Part shown: positions 1-6,007 of the stretch, in pieces
Position numbering within the stretch: the first letter of the stretch is position 1
Layout: the number at the start of each line of letters is the position of its first letter
Origin: an uncultured Gammaproteobacteria bacterium
GTDB taxonomy: Bacteria; Pseudomonadota; Gammaproteobacteria; UBA9214
DNA length: 7,136 nucleotides
Assembly (NCBI GenBank): GCA_905480305.1
Contig: CAJQPV010000277.1
Coordinates: 1 to 7,136, forward strand
Reading direction: 5' to 3'
Translations under genes and position numbers: made by a program
Notes under the pieces: generated by a model
Told to the model about the DNA's origin: nothing
Databases searched by the model: none
What the model saw: only the letters and a program-made list of their open reading frames with translations

Positions 1-21
1 GCCAATCGCTATGGTTAAGCC

Positions 22-264
22 ATGCTAAATACTAAAATCATTGACGATCTGGCCCGCCAGATCAGCGATTCCATCCCCGCCGGGGTCAAGGGTATGCAGG
101 AGGATGTACAGAAAAACATCCACACCCTGCTGCAGGGCACACTAGCAAAACTCGACCTGGTAACACGCGAGGAATTCGACGCCCAGTCACAGGTACTGGC
201 ACGCACCCGCGAAAAATTGCAGCAACTGGAGCAACTGGTTACCGAGCTGGAAGAGCAGAAATAA
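22..264 (+). CDS. ubiK: UbiK-family ubiquinone biosynthesis accessory factor (YqiC/BMFP family)
   Basis: This is a complete 80-residue protein. UbiK is known to help aerobic ubiquinone (coenzyme Q8) synthesis by binding UbiJ in the soluble Ubi complex, and the family can associate with membranes. The middle of the protein carries the family core: L-D-L-V-T-R-E-E-F-D (residues 44-53), then Q-S-Q-V-L-A-R-T-R-E-K-L, matching E. coli YqiC almost residue for residue. An amphipathic N-terminal helix precedes the core. The C-terminus (about 53-79) is a charged, leucine-rich coiled coil of the kind used for trimer formation. The protein is shorter than E. coli UbiK (96 residues) because it lacks the proline-rich tail, which is common outside enterobacteria. 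The ATG at 22 is chosen because the N-terminus aligns with the family; no strong Shine-Dalgarno site is visible in the 21 bases before it. A REP palindrome begins eight bases after the stop and may protect or end the mRNA (inference). Confidence 0.93.
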   Translation: MLNTKIIDDLARQISDSIPAGVKGMQEDVQKNIHTLLQGTLAKLDLVTREEFDAQSQVLARTREKLQQLEQLVTELEEQK

Positions 265-271
265 TCGCAAC

Positions 272-333
272 ATCGCGCTTGCGAAGCGCTCCTACAAGTA
301 CGCAATATCCCGCAGGAGCGGATCTCGTCCGAG
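272..333. repeat. Left REP pair (BIME) between ubiK and the RAYT gene; distal half diverged
   Basis: Two REP units face each other. The first has stem GCGCTT (275-280), loop GCG and AAGCGC (284-289), followed by CTAC at 292-295, which is GTAG on the minus strand. The second, on the plus strand, has GCAG (312-315) in place of GTAG and a 15-base hairpin at 318-332. Positions 272-320 align without gaps to 820-868 on the other side of the transposase gene, with 45 of 49 bases identical. The alignment breaks exactly inside the second hairpin. The stem there is different in sequence (319-323 against 327-331) but still pairs with a three-base loop. The GTAG-plus-hairpin form is the known substrate type of RAYT transposases. 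Confidence 0.88.
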
Positions 334-337
334 GTAT

Positions 338-802
338 CTATAACCAGACCGCATCCCACAACGGGTAATCACCGATCCGTTTAACCAGTCCCGCTCGTAA
401 CGGGTTGGCCACGATATATCTGGCTACACGCGCTACATCTTCATCCCGGCGTAATGCATGATCATGAAAACCGCGCTGCCAGACCTGTCGCTGTCCTCTT
501 AAATGCATTTCGTTTAGCCGTTTTGCAGAATAGCTTTTTACAGCGCCAACTACTGACGACAACACCCGATCATCGGTTAGAGAAAACAACCAGTGAAAAT
601 GATCCGGCATCACAACAAAAGCGAATGTATCCGTATCCCCGAATTCTGCGGACCGCTTCATTTCATACACTACGACACGGCCAGCATTTATGTCTCTGAA
701 TACCGGCTGTCTCAGGTGAGTCACTGCTGTAACCAGATAGACATGCCCTTTTAAAGAAGTCCGGCCTTTACGCAAGCTATGTCCATGATGTTTATTTAAC
801 AT
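338..802 (-). CDS. rayT: REP-associated tyrosine transposase (RAYT), HUH/Y1 family
   Basis: This complete 154-residue protein belongs to the Y1 (IS200/IS605-like) single-strand DNA transposases. These cut at the foot of REP hairpins using a tyrosine nucleophile and a metal held by a His-x-His pair. The HUH motif is visible as M-P-D-H-F-H-W-L (H68 and H70). The conserved C-terminal signature is W-Q-R-G-F-H-D-H (108-115) followed by Y-I-V-A-N-P-L-R-A-G-L-V (129-140); by family alignment Y129 is the nucleophile. The N-terminal strand Y-L-V-T-A-V-T (22-28) is also typical. The length is normal and there is no frameshift. The ATG at 800-802 is the only start ahead of the conserved core, but it lacks a recognisable Shine-Dalgarno site. 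The start lies 17 bases from a perfect REP inverted repeat, so any promoter beyond 884 would give an mRNA with that hairpin in its leader. The stop lies five bases from the left REP. Confidence 0.92.
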   Translation of the reverse strand: MLNKHHGHSLRKGRTSLKGHVYLVTAVTHLRQPVFRDINAGRVVVYEMKRSAEFGDTDTFAFVVMPDHFHWLFSLTDDRVLSSVVGAVKSYSAKRLNEMHLRGQRQVWQRGFHDHALRRDEDVARVARYIVANPLRAGLVKRIGDYPLWDAVWL

Positions 803-818
803 GGGAGATTAATATCAA

Positions 819-884
819 AATCGCGCTTGCGAAGCGCTCCTACAAGCACGCAAAATCCTGTAGGAGCGCTTCGCAAGCGCGATT
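819..884. repeat. Right REP pair (BIME): perfect 26-bp inverted repeat
   Basis: Arms 819-844 and 859-884 are exact reverse complements over 26 bases, separated by a 14-base spacer (845-858). Each arm contains its own small hairpin: GCGCTT/loop/AAGCGC at 823-837 and at 866-880. GTAG lies on the inner side of each (minus-strand GTAG at 840-843, plus-strand GTAG at 860-863). The whole can fold as one long stem or as two REP hairpins. It lies between the start of the RAYT gene and the upstream region of comM, so it could influence either transcript. REP/BIME identity rests on the GTAG head, the hairpin and the adjacent RAYT gene. Confidence 0.92.
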
Positions 885-888
885 CAAT

Positions 889-916
889 CTGAAAGGCTCA
901 CGGCAACTGCCATAAT
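889..916 (+). promoter_or_regulatory. Weak candidate promoter upstream of comM
   Basis: CTGAAA (889-894) and CATAAT (911-916) resemble a sigma-70 -35/-10 pair with a 16-base gap. The -10 matches five of six consensus bases and the -35 only four. A better -35-like TTGACA occurs at 930-935 but has no -10 at a workable distance. This is a guess from consensus only; the true start of the comM transcript may lie elsewhere. Confidence 0.2.
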
Positions 917-990
917 TTTCCTACCTCTCTTGACATAAACCAGCAGCACACACTGGAGACATGTACGGCTATTCTGCATTCTCAACCCAC

Positions 991-995
991 AGAGA
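991..995 (+). promoter_or_regulatory. Ribosome binding site supporting the comM start at 1003
   Basis: AGAGA lies seven bases before the ATG at 1003. It is modest, but the position is right and it supports this start over the ATG at 961. The 961 ATG has a GGAG (955-958) only two bases in front of it, too close for normal initiation. Confidence 0.45.
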
Positions 996-1002
996 AACTC
1001 AC

Positions 1003-2505
1003 ATGTCACTCGCAATCGTCCACAGTCGCGCCTGTGTCGGTATGGACGCCCCGCCCGTCACAGTGGAGGTACACCTCTCCAACGGACTGCCGGCGCTCTC
1101 GATTGTCGGACTTCCAGAAACGGCGGTAAAAGAAAGCAAGGACCGGGTACGCAGCGCCATCATCAATTCACAGTTTGATTTCCCCGCACGCCGTATCACC
1201 ATCAACCTGGCACCGGCCGATTTACCCAAGGAAGGGGGACGCTTTGATTTACCCATCGCACTTGGCATCCTTGCCGCATCCAGCCAGATACCCGCTATTG
1301 CATTGCAACATTATGAATTTGCCGGCGAGCTGGCCTTGTCCGGAGAACTGCGCAGCATACAGGGTGTACTACCAATGACACTGCAAACACGCAAGGCGCA
1401 ACGAACCCTGATAATCCCGCACGGGAACCTTGCAGAAGCACAACTGGTACAAGACGCAGAGGTACTCGCCGGCAACCACCTGCTGATGATCACCGCTCAC
1501 CTGAGCGGCGCGCAACGACTGGTACAGGAAACCCTGATGCAAGCGGTTGAACAGGCAACCACCGGACCCGACCTTGCCGATGTACGCGGACAACACTATG
1601 CCCGGCGGGCGCTGGAAATTGCGGCGGCCGGGGGGCACAACCTGCTTTTTTCCGGACCACCCGGCACGGGGAAATCCATGCTTGCAAGCCGGCTGCCGGG
1701 AATACTGCCGGAGATGAGCGATGCGGAGGCACTTGAGGCTGCGGCCATCGTCTCTGTCAGTGGCAAACCGGTAGACAGCTGTAACTGGAAGCGGCGTGCG
1801 TTTCGCGCACCACACCACACCGCATCTGCTGCCGCACTGGTAGGTGGTGGATCGAACCCTCGCCCCGGCGAAATCTCGCTGGCACACCAGGGGGTATTGT
1901 TTCTGGATGAGTTGCCGGAATTCGATCGCAGGGTACTGGAGGTGCTGCGCGAACCGCTGGAATCCGGTCGCATCATGATTTCACGGGCAGCACGGCATAC
2001 CGAGTTTCCGGCACGTTTCCAGCTGGTCGCCGCCATGAATCCCTGTCCATGCGGTTACCTCGGCGACACATCCGGACGCTGCCACTGCAACCTTGACCAA
2101 CTGCAACGTTACCGGCGCAAGATCTCGGGCCCTCTGCTCGACCGTATCGACATGCATGTCGATGTACCGCGCCTGTCATATACCGATCTCGAAGGAACCC
2201 CCGGCGAACCCAGCGCCGCAGTACGGGCACGCGTCTCAGCCGCAAGAAACCTGCAACTGCAACGCAACCATACCCTTAACAGCCAATTGGACAATCAACA
2301 ACTGGGGGAATACTGCCGCCTTGAGAAACCGCAGCAATTACTGCTGCAACAGGCAATGGAGCATCTGCAACTCTCCGCCCGCGCCTATCATCGCATTATA
2401 AAACTTGCGCGTACCATCGCTGACCTCGACTGCGCCAGCCTGATAGAAACCCCGCATGTATCGGAAGCAATCAACTACCGCAAGCTGGACAGGCTGTTGG
2501 CCTGA
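1003..2505 (+). CDS. comM: ComM/YifB-family AAA+ ATPase (Mg-chelatase-like), DNA branch-migration factor
   Basis: This complete protein has 500 residues from the chosen start. ComM is known as a hexameric ATP-driven helicase that extends branch migration when incoming single-stranded DNA integrates during natural transformation; it is also widely present in species not known to be competent. Domains in order are an N-terminal ChlI-like domain (about 1-165) with the family opening M-S-L-A-I-V-H-S-R and I-V-G-L-P-E-T-A-V-K-E-S; the AAA+ core with Walker A G-P-P-G-T-G-K-S (218-225), Walker B G-V-L-F-L-D-E-L (297-304) and sensor 1 around N346; then a C-terminal Mg-chelatase helical domain. Four cysteines (348, 350, 360, 362) form the family's C-P-C-G...C-H-C cluster, which may bind zinc. 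The frame is open back to an ATG at 961, but relatives start at M-S-L-A, giving 1003. The gene ends two bases from the stop of the opposing reductase gene. Confidence 0.95.
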   Translation: MSLAIVHSRACVGMDAPPVTVEVHLSNGLPALSIVGLPETAVKESKDRVRSAIINSQFDFPARRITINLAPADLPKEGGRFDLPIALGILAASSQIPAIALQHYEFAGELALSGELRSIQGVLPMTLQTRKAQRTLIIPHGNLAEAQLVQDAEVLAGNHLLMITAHLSGAQRLVQETLMQAVEQATTGPDLADVRGQHYARRALEIAAAGGHNLLFSGPPGTGKSMLASRLPGILPEMSDAEALEAAAIVSVSGKPVDSCNWKRRAFRAPHHTASAAALVGGGSNPRPGEISLAHQGVLFLDELPEFDRRVLEVLREPLESGRIMISRAARHTEFPARFQLVAAMNPCPCGYLGDTSGRCHCNLDQLQRYRRKISGPLLDRIDMHVDVPRLSYTDLEGTPGEPSAAVRARVSAARNLQLQRNHTLNSQLDNQQLGEYCRLEKPQQLLLQQAMEHLQLSARAYHRIIKLARTIADLDCASLIETPHVSEAINYRKLDRLLA

Positions 2506-2507
2506 GA

Positions 2508-3122
2508 TCACATACCGTTCCTGAATACCTGCAGACCGGCAGCACCGCTGGCACGTACATCATTCAGGGCCAGTGCATATTGTTTCAGGACACCAAGCGC
2601 ATAGAAAATACGCTCACGAAAATACTTGTCTGTATCCGCATTATTTTTTTCCGCATCATCGTTTAATACAGTTTCGACATGACGCACGATGACATGCTCC
2701 GGGATATAACACAGGCGGTTATTCTTGTAGCTGCTCATGCGCAACTCGGCAACCGGATAGGCGCCACCATCGGACGAAGACACGCTAACGATCAGCGCCG
2801 GCTTGTGCGCCAGCTCAGCCTTGCCCCACATCAGAAAGAAGTTCTTCAGACCGGCCGGTACCTGCCCATGCCATTCCGGGCAAACAATCACAAAGCCGTC
2901 ACTGGAGGCCAGTTGCTCCGAAATCGGGCTAAGGCGCGCCATCCAGTCCGGATGCGACTCCCAGATAGTTTCGTCCCACAATGGCAACGGATTACCCGCC
3001 AGTAAATACAACCAGGTTTCATCACAGATCTTCTGCTGTTGCAGCGTCCGTTGTATGTACCGGGATACCTTCTCGCTCTGCGAGTCGATGCGATGGCTAC
3101 CGCTGATGATGCTGATTTTCAT
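2508..3122 (-). CDS. NAD(P)H-dependent FMN reductase-like flavoprotein (flavodoxin fold)
   Basis: This complete 204-residue cytoplasmic protein belongs to the NADPH-dependent FMN reductase family, whose members use NAD(P)H to reduce FMN, quinones, azo compounds or metal ions. The FMN phosphate loop is visible at the N-terminus: S-G-S-H-R...S-Q-S (residues 7-16). The second flavin loop is P-E-W-H-G-Q-V-P-A-G-L-K-N (82-94), where most relatives have P-E-Y-N-G-S-x-P-x-x-L-K-N, so W85 and H86 replace the usual Tyr-Asn beside the flavin. The third loop is S-S-S-D-G-G-A-Y-P-V-A-E-L-R (115-128). The physiological substrate cannot be told. The ATG at 3120-3122 has a good AGGAAG ribosome site five bases upstream. 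The gene is single, convergent with comM and divergent from the c-di-GMP gene. Confidence 0.85.
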   Translation of the reverse strand: MKISIISGSHRIDSQSEKVSRYIQRTLQQQKICDETWLYLLAGNPLPLWDETIWESHPDWMARLSPISEQLASSDGFVIVCPEWHGQVPAGLKNFFLMWGKAELAHKPALIVSVSSSDGGAYPVAELRMSSYKNNRLCYIPEHVIVRHVETVLNDDAEKNNADTDKYFRERIFYALGVLKQYALALNDVRASGAAGLQVFRNGM

Positions 3123-3127
3123 AAAGA

Positions 3128-3133
3128 CTTCCT
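3128..3133 (-). promoter_or_regulatory. Shine-Dalgarno site of the FMN reductase gene
   Basis: On the minus strand this reads AGGAAG, five bases before the ATG at 3122. It is the clearest ribosome site in the window and fixes the start of the reductase. Confidence 0.7.
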
Positions 3134-3251
3134 GAAGTTTGAGTTATCCGGATGAGCCCAATCATACGGCAAGCAACTATCCGCTCTGCAACAGCTGACT
3201 AAACAGCCAACTGCCCTGCTGGCATGCCGCCCACCGTTCTCGATAAATATA

Positions 3252-3263
3252 TGATACATATCA
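3252..3263. promoter_or_regulatory. Short AT-rich palindrome in the divergent intergenic region
   Basis: TGATACATATCA is a 5+5 inverted repeat with a two-base centre. It sits in the most AT-rich part (3241-3277) of the 277 bases between the FMN reductase gene and the divergent c-di-GMP gene. It has the size and place of an operator, but palindromes this short also arise by chance in AT-rich DNA, and no regulator gene lies beside it. Confidence 0.2.
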
Positions 3264-3346
3264 GTAATATATAAAATCACAGGTGCAGACAATTTGCCCT
3301 GATGTCCTCAAGATTTCGCCTGCAAAGCCGTCAAAGCAGTGACATA

Positions 3347-3352
3347 TATAAA
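3347..3352 (+). promoter_or_regulatory. Candidate -10 element for the GGDEF-EAL gene
   Basis: TATAAA at 3347-3352 lies within TATATAAAAA and matches five of six -10 consensus bases, 48 bases before the TTG start. No good -35 box is found 16-18 bases upstream; TGCAAA (3321-3326) is 20 bases away. A second TATAAA occurs at 3270-3275. Either could serve, and the evidence is only base composition and position. Confidence 0.22.
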
Positions 3353-3399
3353 AAGTATGACAGCAGCCTGGCGGTCATACAGCAACCCGGGTTTATAAC

Positions 3400-5853
3400 T
3401 TGCAACTGCAATCGAAAATACTGCTCCTGCTGATCCCACTGATCATTCTGCCCATACTGGTACTTGGCTGGTTCGCCTACAGCCTGCTGATGGAAGATGC
3501 CCGCAGCCGTACCCGACACCAGTCAGCGGCACTGCTTCAACAAATTGAGTTACAAACCCGGACACAGTTACGTACTGCCCGCGCCAATGCCAGCCTGTTT
3601 TCAAATACCGCATTAATTCAGCAATACATCGAAACACCGGCAACTTCGAAAAACCGGCAGTTACTGGAACAGCAAATCATGGAGCTGCTGTATAACTACC
3701 AGCTGGCATATCCTGAATATTACGAAATTCGCATAGTGGGCAGCGATGGCATTGAACAGGTCAGATCAGTACTGGGTAACACGGCTAACCATTCCATCAA
3801 TGAATCATCAAGCAATTATTTTATTGAAGCAAGTAACAATCCGGACATTATCCATACCACATTCTTCTACAACCACGACAATAACAAAACAGCATTACTC
3901 GCCAGTAAGCCTTTATATCTTCCATCGAAAAATAGTGGTGTACAAAAAAGATTGTATGGCCATCTCATGTTAACGATTGGCCTGGATTTCCTGCAGCCTT
4001 ATATCAACAACGACAATACAGACCACAAGGGCGAAATATTTTTCACGGACAATGAAGGCATCATTCTTTTCCATCATTCACCCGAACTCATTGGCAAACA
4101 GCTCTCTTCCAACCTGTTCAATAGCGCCGTTAACAAGACGGATGGAAGCAGTCAGTTCGCCGGACAATACCAGGGAACAGAAGCCAACTTTCAGGCAATA
4201 AATCTGCATGACAGGCTGCTTGCCTTCGACGTACACCAGAAAAACGAACTGCTGGCCAAAAGCAGCAGCCTTGGCTGGACAGTCACCCTGATCACCTTCA
4301 CGGCCATGCTGCTGGCCACCACGCTGCTGTTCGGCATTCTGAGAAAGTTGTTGATACGACCCATTCAAAAACTCAGACTGGCTGCCAGTGAGATGGGCAA
4401 GGGCCAGGTGCTGGTTCCAATTGACATTGAATCCAATGACGAGATTGGTCAACTGGCCAGCACCTTCAGGGAGATGGGAAAGAACCTGAGCCACTACCAT
4501 GAACAGGTTCACTATGTCGCTTATCATGACAGCCTCACCGGTTTGCCGAACCGGCTGATGTTCAGGAACTATCTGAACCGGGCTACCGCCGAGGCACGAC
4601 GTGACATGCAGAATCTTGCCGTCCTGTTTCTGGACCTCGACAACTTCAAACGCATCAATGACACGCTCGGCCATCAGGCCGGCGATAAACTGCTGGAAGC
4701 ATTCTCTGACCGGCTTTCAAAGCAACTGCGTGAAACCGACGTCGTTTCGCATTCTTCGCAAGATGAAGCATCCCGGGTCATAGCGCGGCTTGCCGGTGAT
4801 GAGTTCATCATCCTGTTGCCCAGAATCAGCGGTTCTGGAGAACCGCAGAAAGTCGCCAAGCGCATTCTTTCCTCACTGTCAGAACCGTTTGTAATTTCGG
4901 TGCAGGAACTTTATGTCAGCGCCAGTATCGGCATCGCGATCTATCCCGAAGACGGCGAGACTTCCGGAGAACTGTTAAAGAATGCTGACATCGCCATGTA
5001 CCACGCCAAAAAGCTGGGGCGCAACAACTACCAGTATTACTCCAGCAAGCTGAATGAGGAAGCCGCAGAAAAACTCAAAATTGAAGGCAAACTGCGCCAC
5101 GCCCTTAACAATAACTCACTGGAATTGCATTTTCAGCCACAGGTTAATACGGCTACAGGGGACATTACAGGCGTCGAGGCACTGCTACGCTGGAACGATC
5201 CGGACCTTGGCAGCATTGGACCGGATGTGTTCATACCGATTGCCGAGGAATTCGGCCTGATCGTACAAATCAGTGACTGGATAATCGACGAAGCCTGCCG
5301 GACAGCACAAAAATGGGCAAAGCTGTTCAAGCAACCACTCACCATGTCCATCAATATTTCCGCAGTACACTTCAACGAAGACAGCCTGGTTGACACAATT
5401 GCGGCTGCCTTGAAGCATAGCGGACTTGACCCGAAATACCTGGAACTGGAATTGACAGAAACCAGTATTCTTCAGGATCTCAGCCAGGCCTCAGAAACAC
5501 TGGATGCATTCAAGAGCATGGGACTGAAGCTTGCACTGGATGATTTCGGTACCGGTTACTCCTCACTCAGCTACCTGATGAAACTCCCGTTTGACAAACT
5601 CAAGATTGACCAGAGCTTTATCCGCAATCTGAAGACAGAGACCAAGGGTGCTGCCATCGTCTCAGCCATTATCAGCATGTCCCACAGTCTTGGCATGTCA
5701 GTCATCGCTGAAGGCGTAGAGGATGCAGAACACATGCGCATTTTATTGCCCATGCACTGCGACCAGGTGCAAGGCTACTATATTTCCCGGCCGTTACCGG
5801 CAAACAAGTTCGAACAGTTCTATATGCACAGTGTAAAGCGCCGCGCTGGTTAA
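3400..5853 (+). CDS. Membrane-bound Cache-HAMP-GGDEF-EAL protein (dual c-di-GMP cyclase/phosphodiesterase)
   Basis: This 817-residue inner-membrane protein should make and/or break cyclic di-GMP in response to a periplasmic signal. A signal-anchor segment (about 7-29) is followed by a periplasmic region with two Cache-like parts: the first around Y107-R111 and the D-G at 116-117, the second around 212-232. A second membrane helix (about 293-314) leads to a HAMP linker (about 319-368; R320-P321, D347-E348). The GGDEF domain (about 371-545) has D412, N420 and the signature A-G-D-E-F (465-469), a known functional variant. R444-x-x-D447 resembles the inhibitory site but lies 17 residues before AGDEF, not the usual 5. 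The EAL domain (about 560-810) keeps the expected set: E593, N652, E684, D714, D715, K735, E771 and Q791, so phosphodiesterase activity is likely. The start is TTG: an in-frame stop at 3358-3360 and no ATG before the membrane helix leave no better choice. No strong ribosome site is visible, suggesting low expression (inference). Confidence 0.93.
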   Translation: MQLQSKILLLLIPLIILPILVLGWFAYSLLMEDARSRTRHQSAALLQQIELQTRTQLRTARANASLFSNTALIQQYIETPATSKNRQLLEQQIMELLYNYQLAYPEYYEIRIVGSDGIEQVRSVLGNTANHSINESSSNYFIEASNNPDIIHTTFFYNHDNNKTALLASKPLYLPSKNSGVQKRLYGHLMLTIGLDFLQPYINNDNTDHKGEIFFTDNEGIILFHHSPELIGKQLSSNLFNSAVNKTDGSSQFAGQYQGTEANFQAINLHDRLLAFDVHQKNELLAKSSSLGWTVTLITFTAMLLATTLLFGILRKLLIRPIQKLRLAASEMGKGQVLVPIDIESNDEIGQLASTFREMGKNLSHYHEQVHYVAYHDSLTGLPNRLMFRNYLNRATAEARRDMQNLAVLFLDLDNFKRINDTLGHQAGDKLLEAFSDRLSKQLRETDVVSHSSQDEASRVIARLAGDEFIILLPRISGSGEPQKVAKRILSSLSEPFVISVQELYVSASIGIAIYPEDGETSGELLKNADIAMYHAKKLGRNNYQYYSSKLNEEAAEKLKIEGKLRHALNNNSLELHFQPQVNTATGDITGVEALLRWNDPDLGSIGPDVFIPIAEEFGLIVQISDWIIDEACRTAQKWAKLFKQPLTMSINISAVHFNEDSLVDTIAAALKHSGLDPKYLELELTETSILQDLSQASETLDAFKSMGLKLALDDFGTGYSSLSYLMKLPFDKLKIDQSFIRNLKTETKGAAIVSAIISMSHSLGMSVIAEGVEDAEHMRILLPMHCDQVQGYYISRPLPANKFEQFYMHSVKRRAG

Positions 5854-5916
5854 ATATCAAATCTCACTGCAGTCTTCATGCAAGCACCGTCCTGAGATAT
5901 AACTGTCCATAATGCA

Positions 5917-5950
5917 TTGCGCACACCACGCTGGTGCATGCTGTGCGCAA
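5917..5950. repeat. Nested inverted repeat between convergent genes (possible weak or bidirectional terminator)
   Basis: TTGCGCACA (5917-5925) and TGTGCGCAA (5942-5950) are perfect 9-base reverse complements. Inside, CACCA (5924-5928) and TGGTG (5932-5936) form a second stem around CGC, sharing two bases with the outer arm, so the structure can take alternative forms with a bulge. It lies between the stop of the GGDEF-EAL gene (5853) and the stop of the sugar phosphorylase gene (6008), where a terminator for either would be. No run of U follows the hairpin in either direction, so it is not a standard intrinsic terminator. The rest of the 154-base gap shows nothing recognisable. Confidence 0.55.
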
Positions 5951-6007
5951 AACGAAAACGCCACAAGCAACCACCGGTAGCCAGCAATAGTAATCACCGC
6001 CAGGCTG

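Larger units (their letters stand above)
272..884. mobile_element. REPtron: RAYT transposase gene bounded by REP palindromes
   Basis: A single RAYT gene sits between two BIME-type repeats that are in direct orientation, 548 bases apart. This is the arrangement described for RAYT/REP systems, where the transposase is thought to spread or maintain the short palindromes while staying put itself. The transposase frame is open and the right-hand repeat is a perfect inverted repeat, so the unit looks recently active or under selection. No target-site duplication is expected for this HUH/Y1 class, and none is claimed. The unit separates ubiK from comM, genes that lie near each other in Pseudomonas, so insertion into an older neighbourhood is plausible. 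The outer boundaries are set by the repeats and could differ by a few bases. Confidence 0.82.

Noticed and set aside
272..884. CRISPR-like repeats
   Set aside because: The repeated units are REP palindromes in pairs with a transposase gene between them. There is no regular spacing, no spacer series and no cas gene.
1369..1887. 172-codon minus-strand open frame inside comM
   Set aside because: It is antisense to the Walker A region of comM, has no recognisable domain and is a shadow of GC-rich codons.
3219..3297. Sigma-54 promoter-like GG and GC pairs upstream of the GGDEF-EAL gene
   Set aside because: The GG at 3221-3222 and at 3282-3283 are not followed by GC at the required ten-base gap.
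4078..4674. 198-codon open frame on the minus strand inside the GGDEF-EAL gene
   Set aside because: It overlaps conserved HAMP and GGDEF coding sequence on the other strand, resembles no family I recognise, and is explained by codon bias of the real gene.
5917..5962. Classical intrinsic terminator at the hairpin
   Set aside because: The hairpin is followed by A-rich, not T-rich, sequence on the plus strand, and there is no matching T-run on the minus strand.
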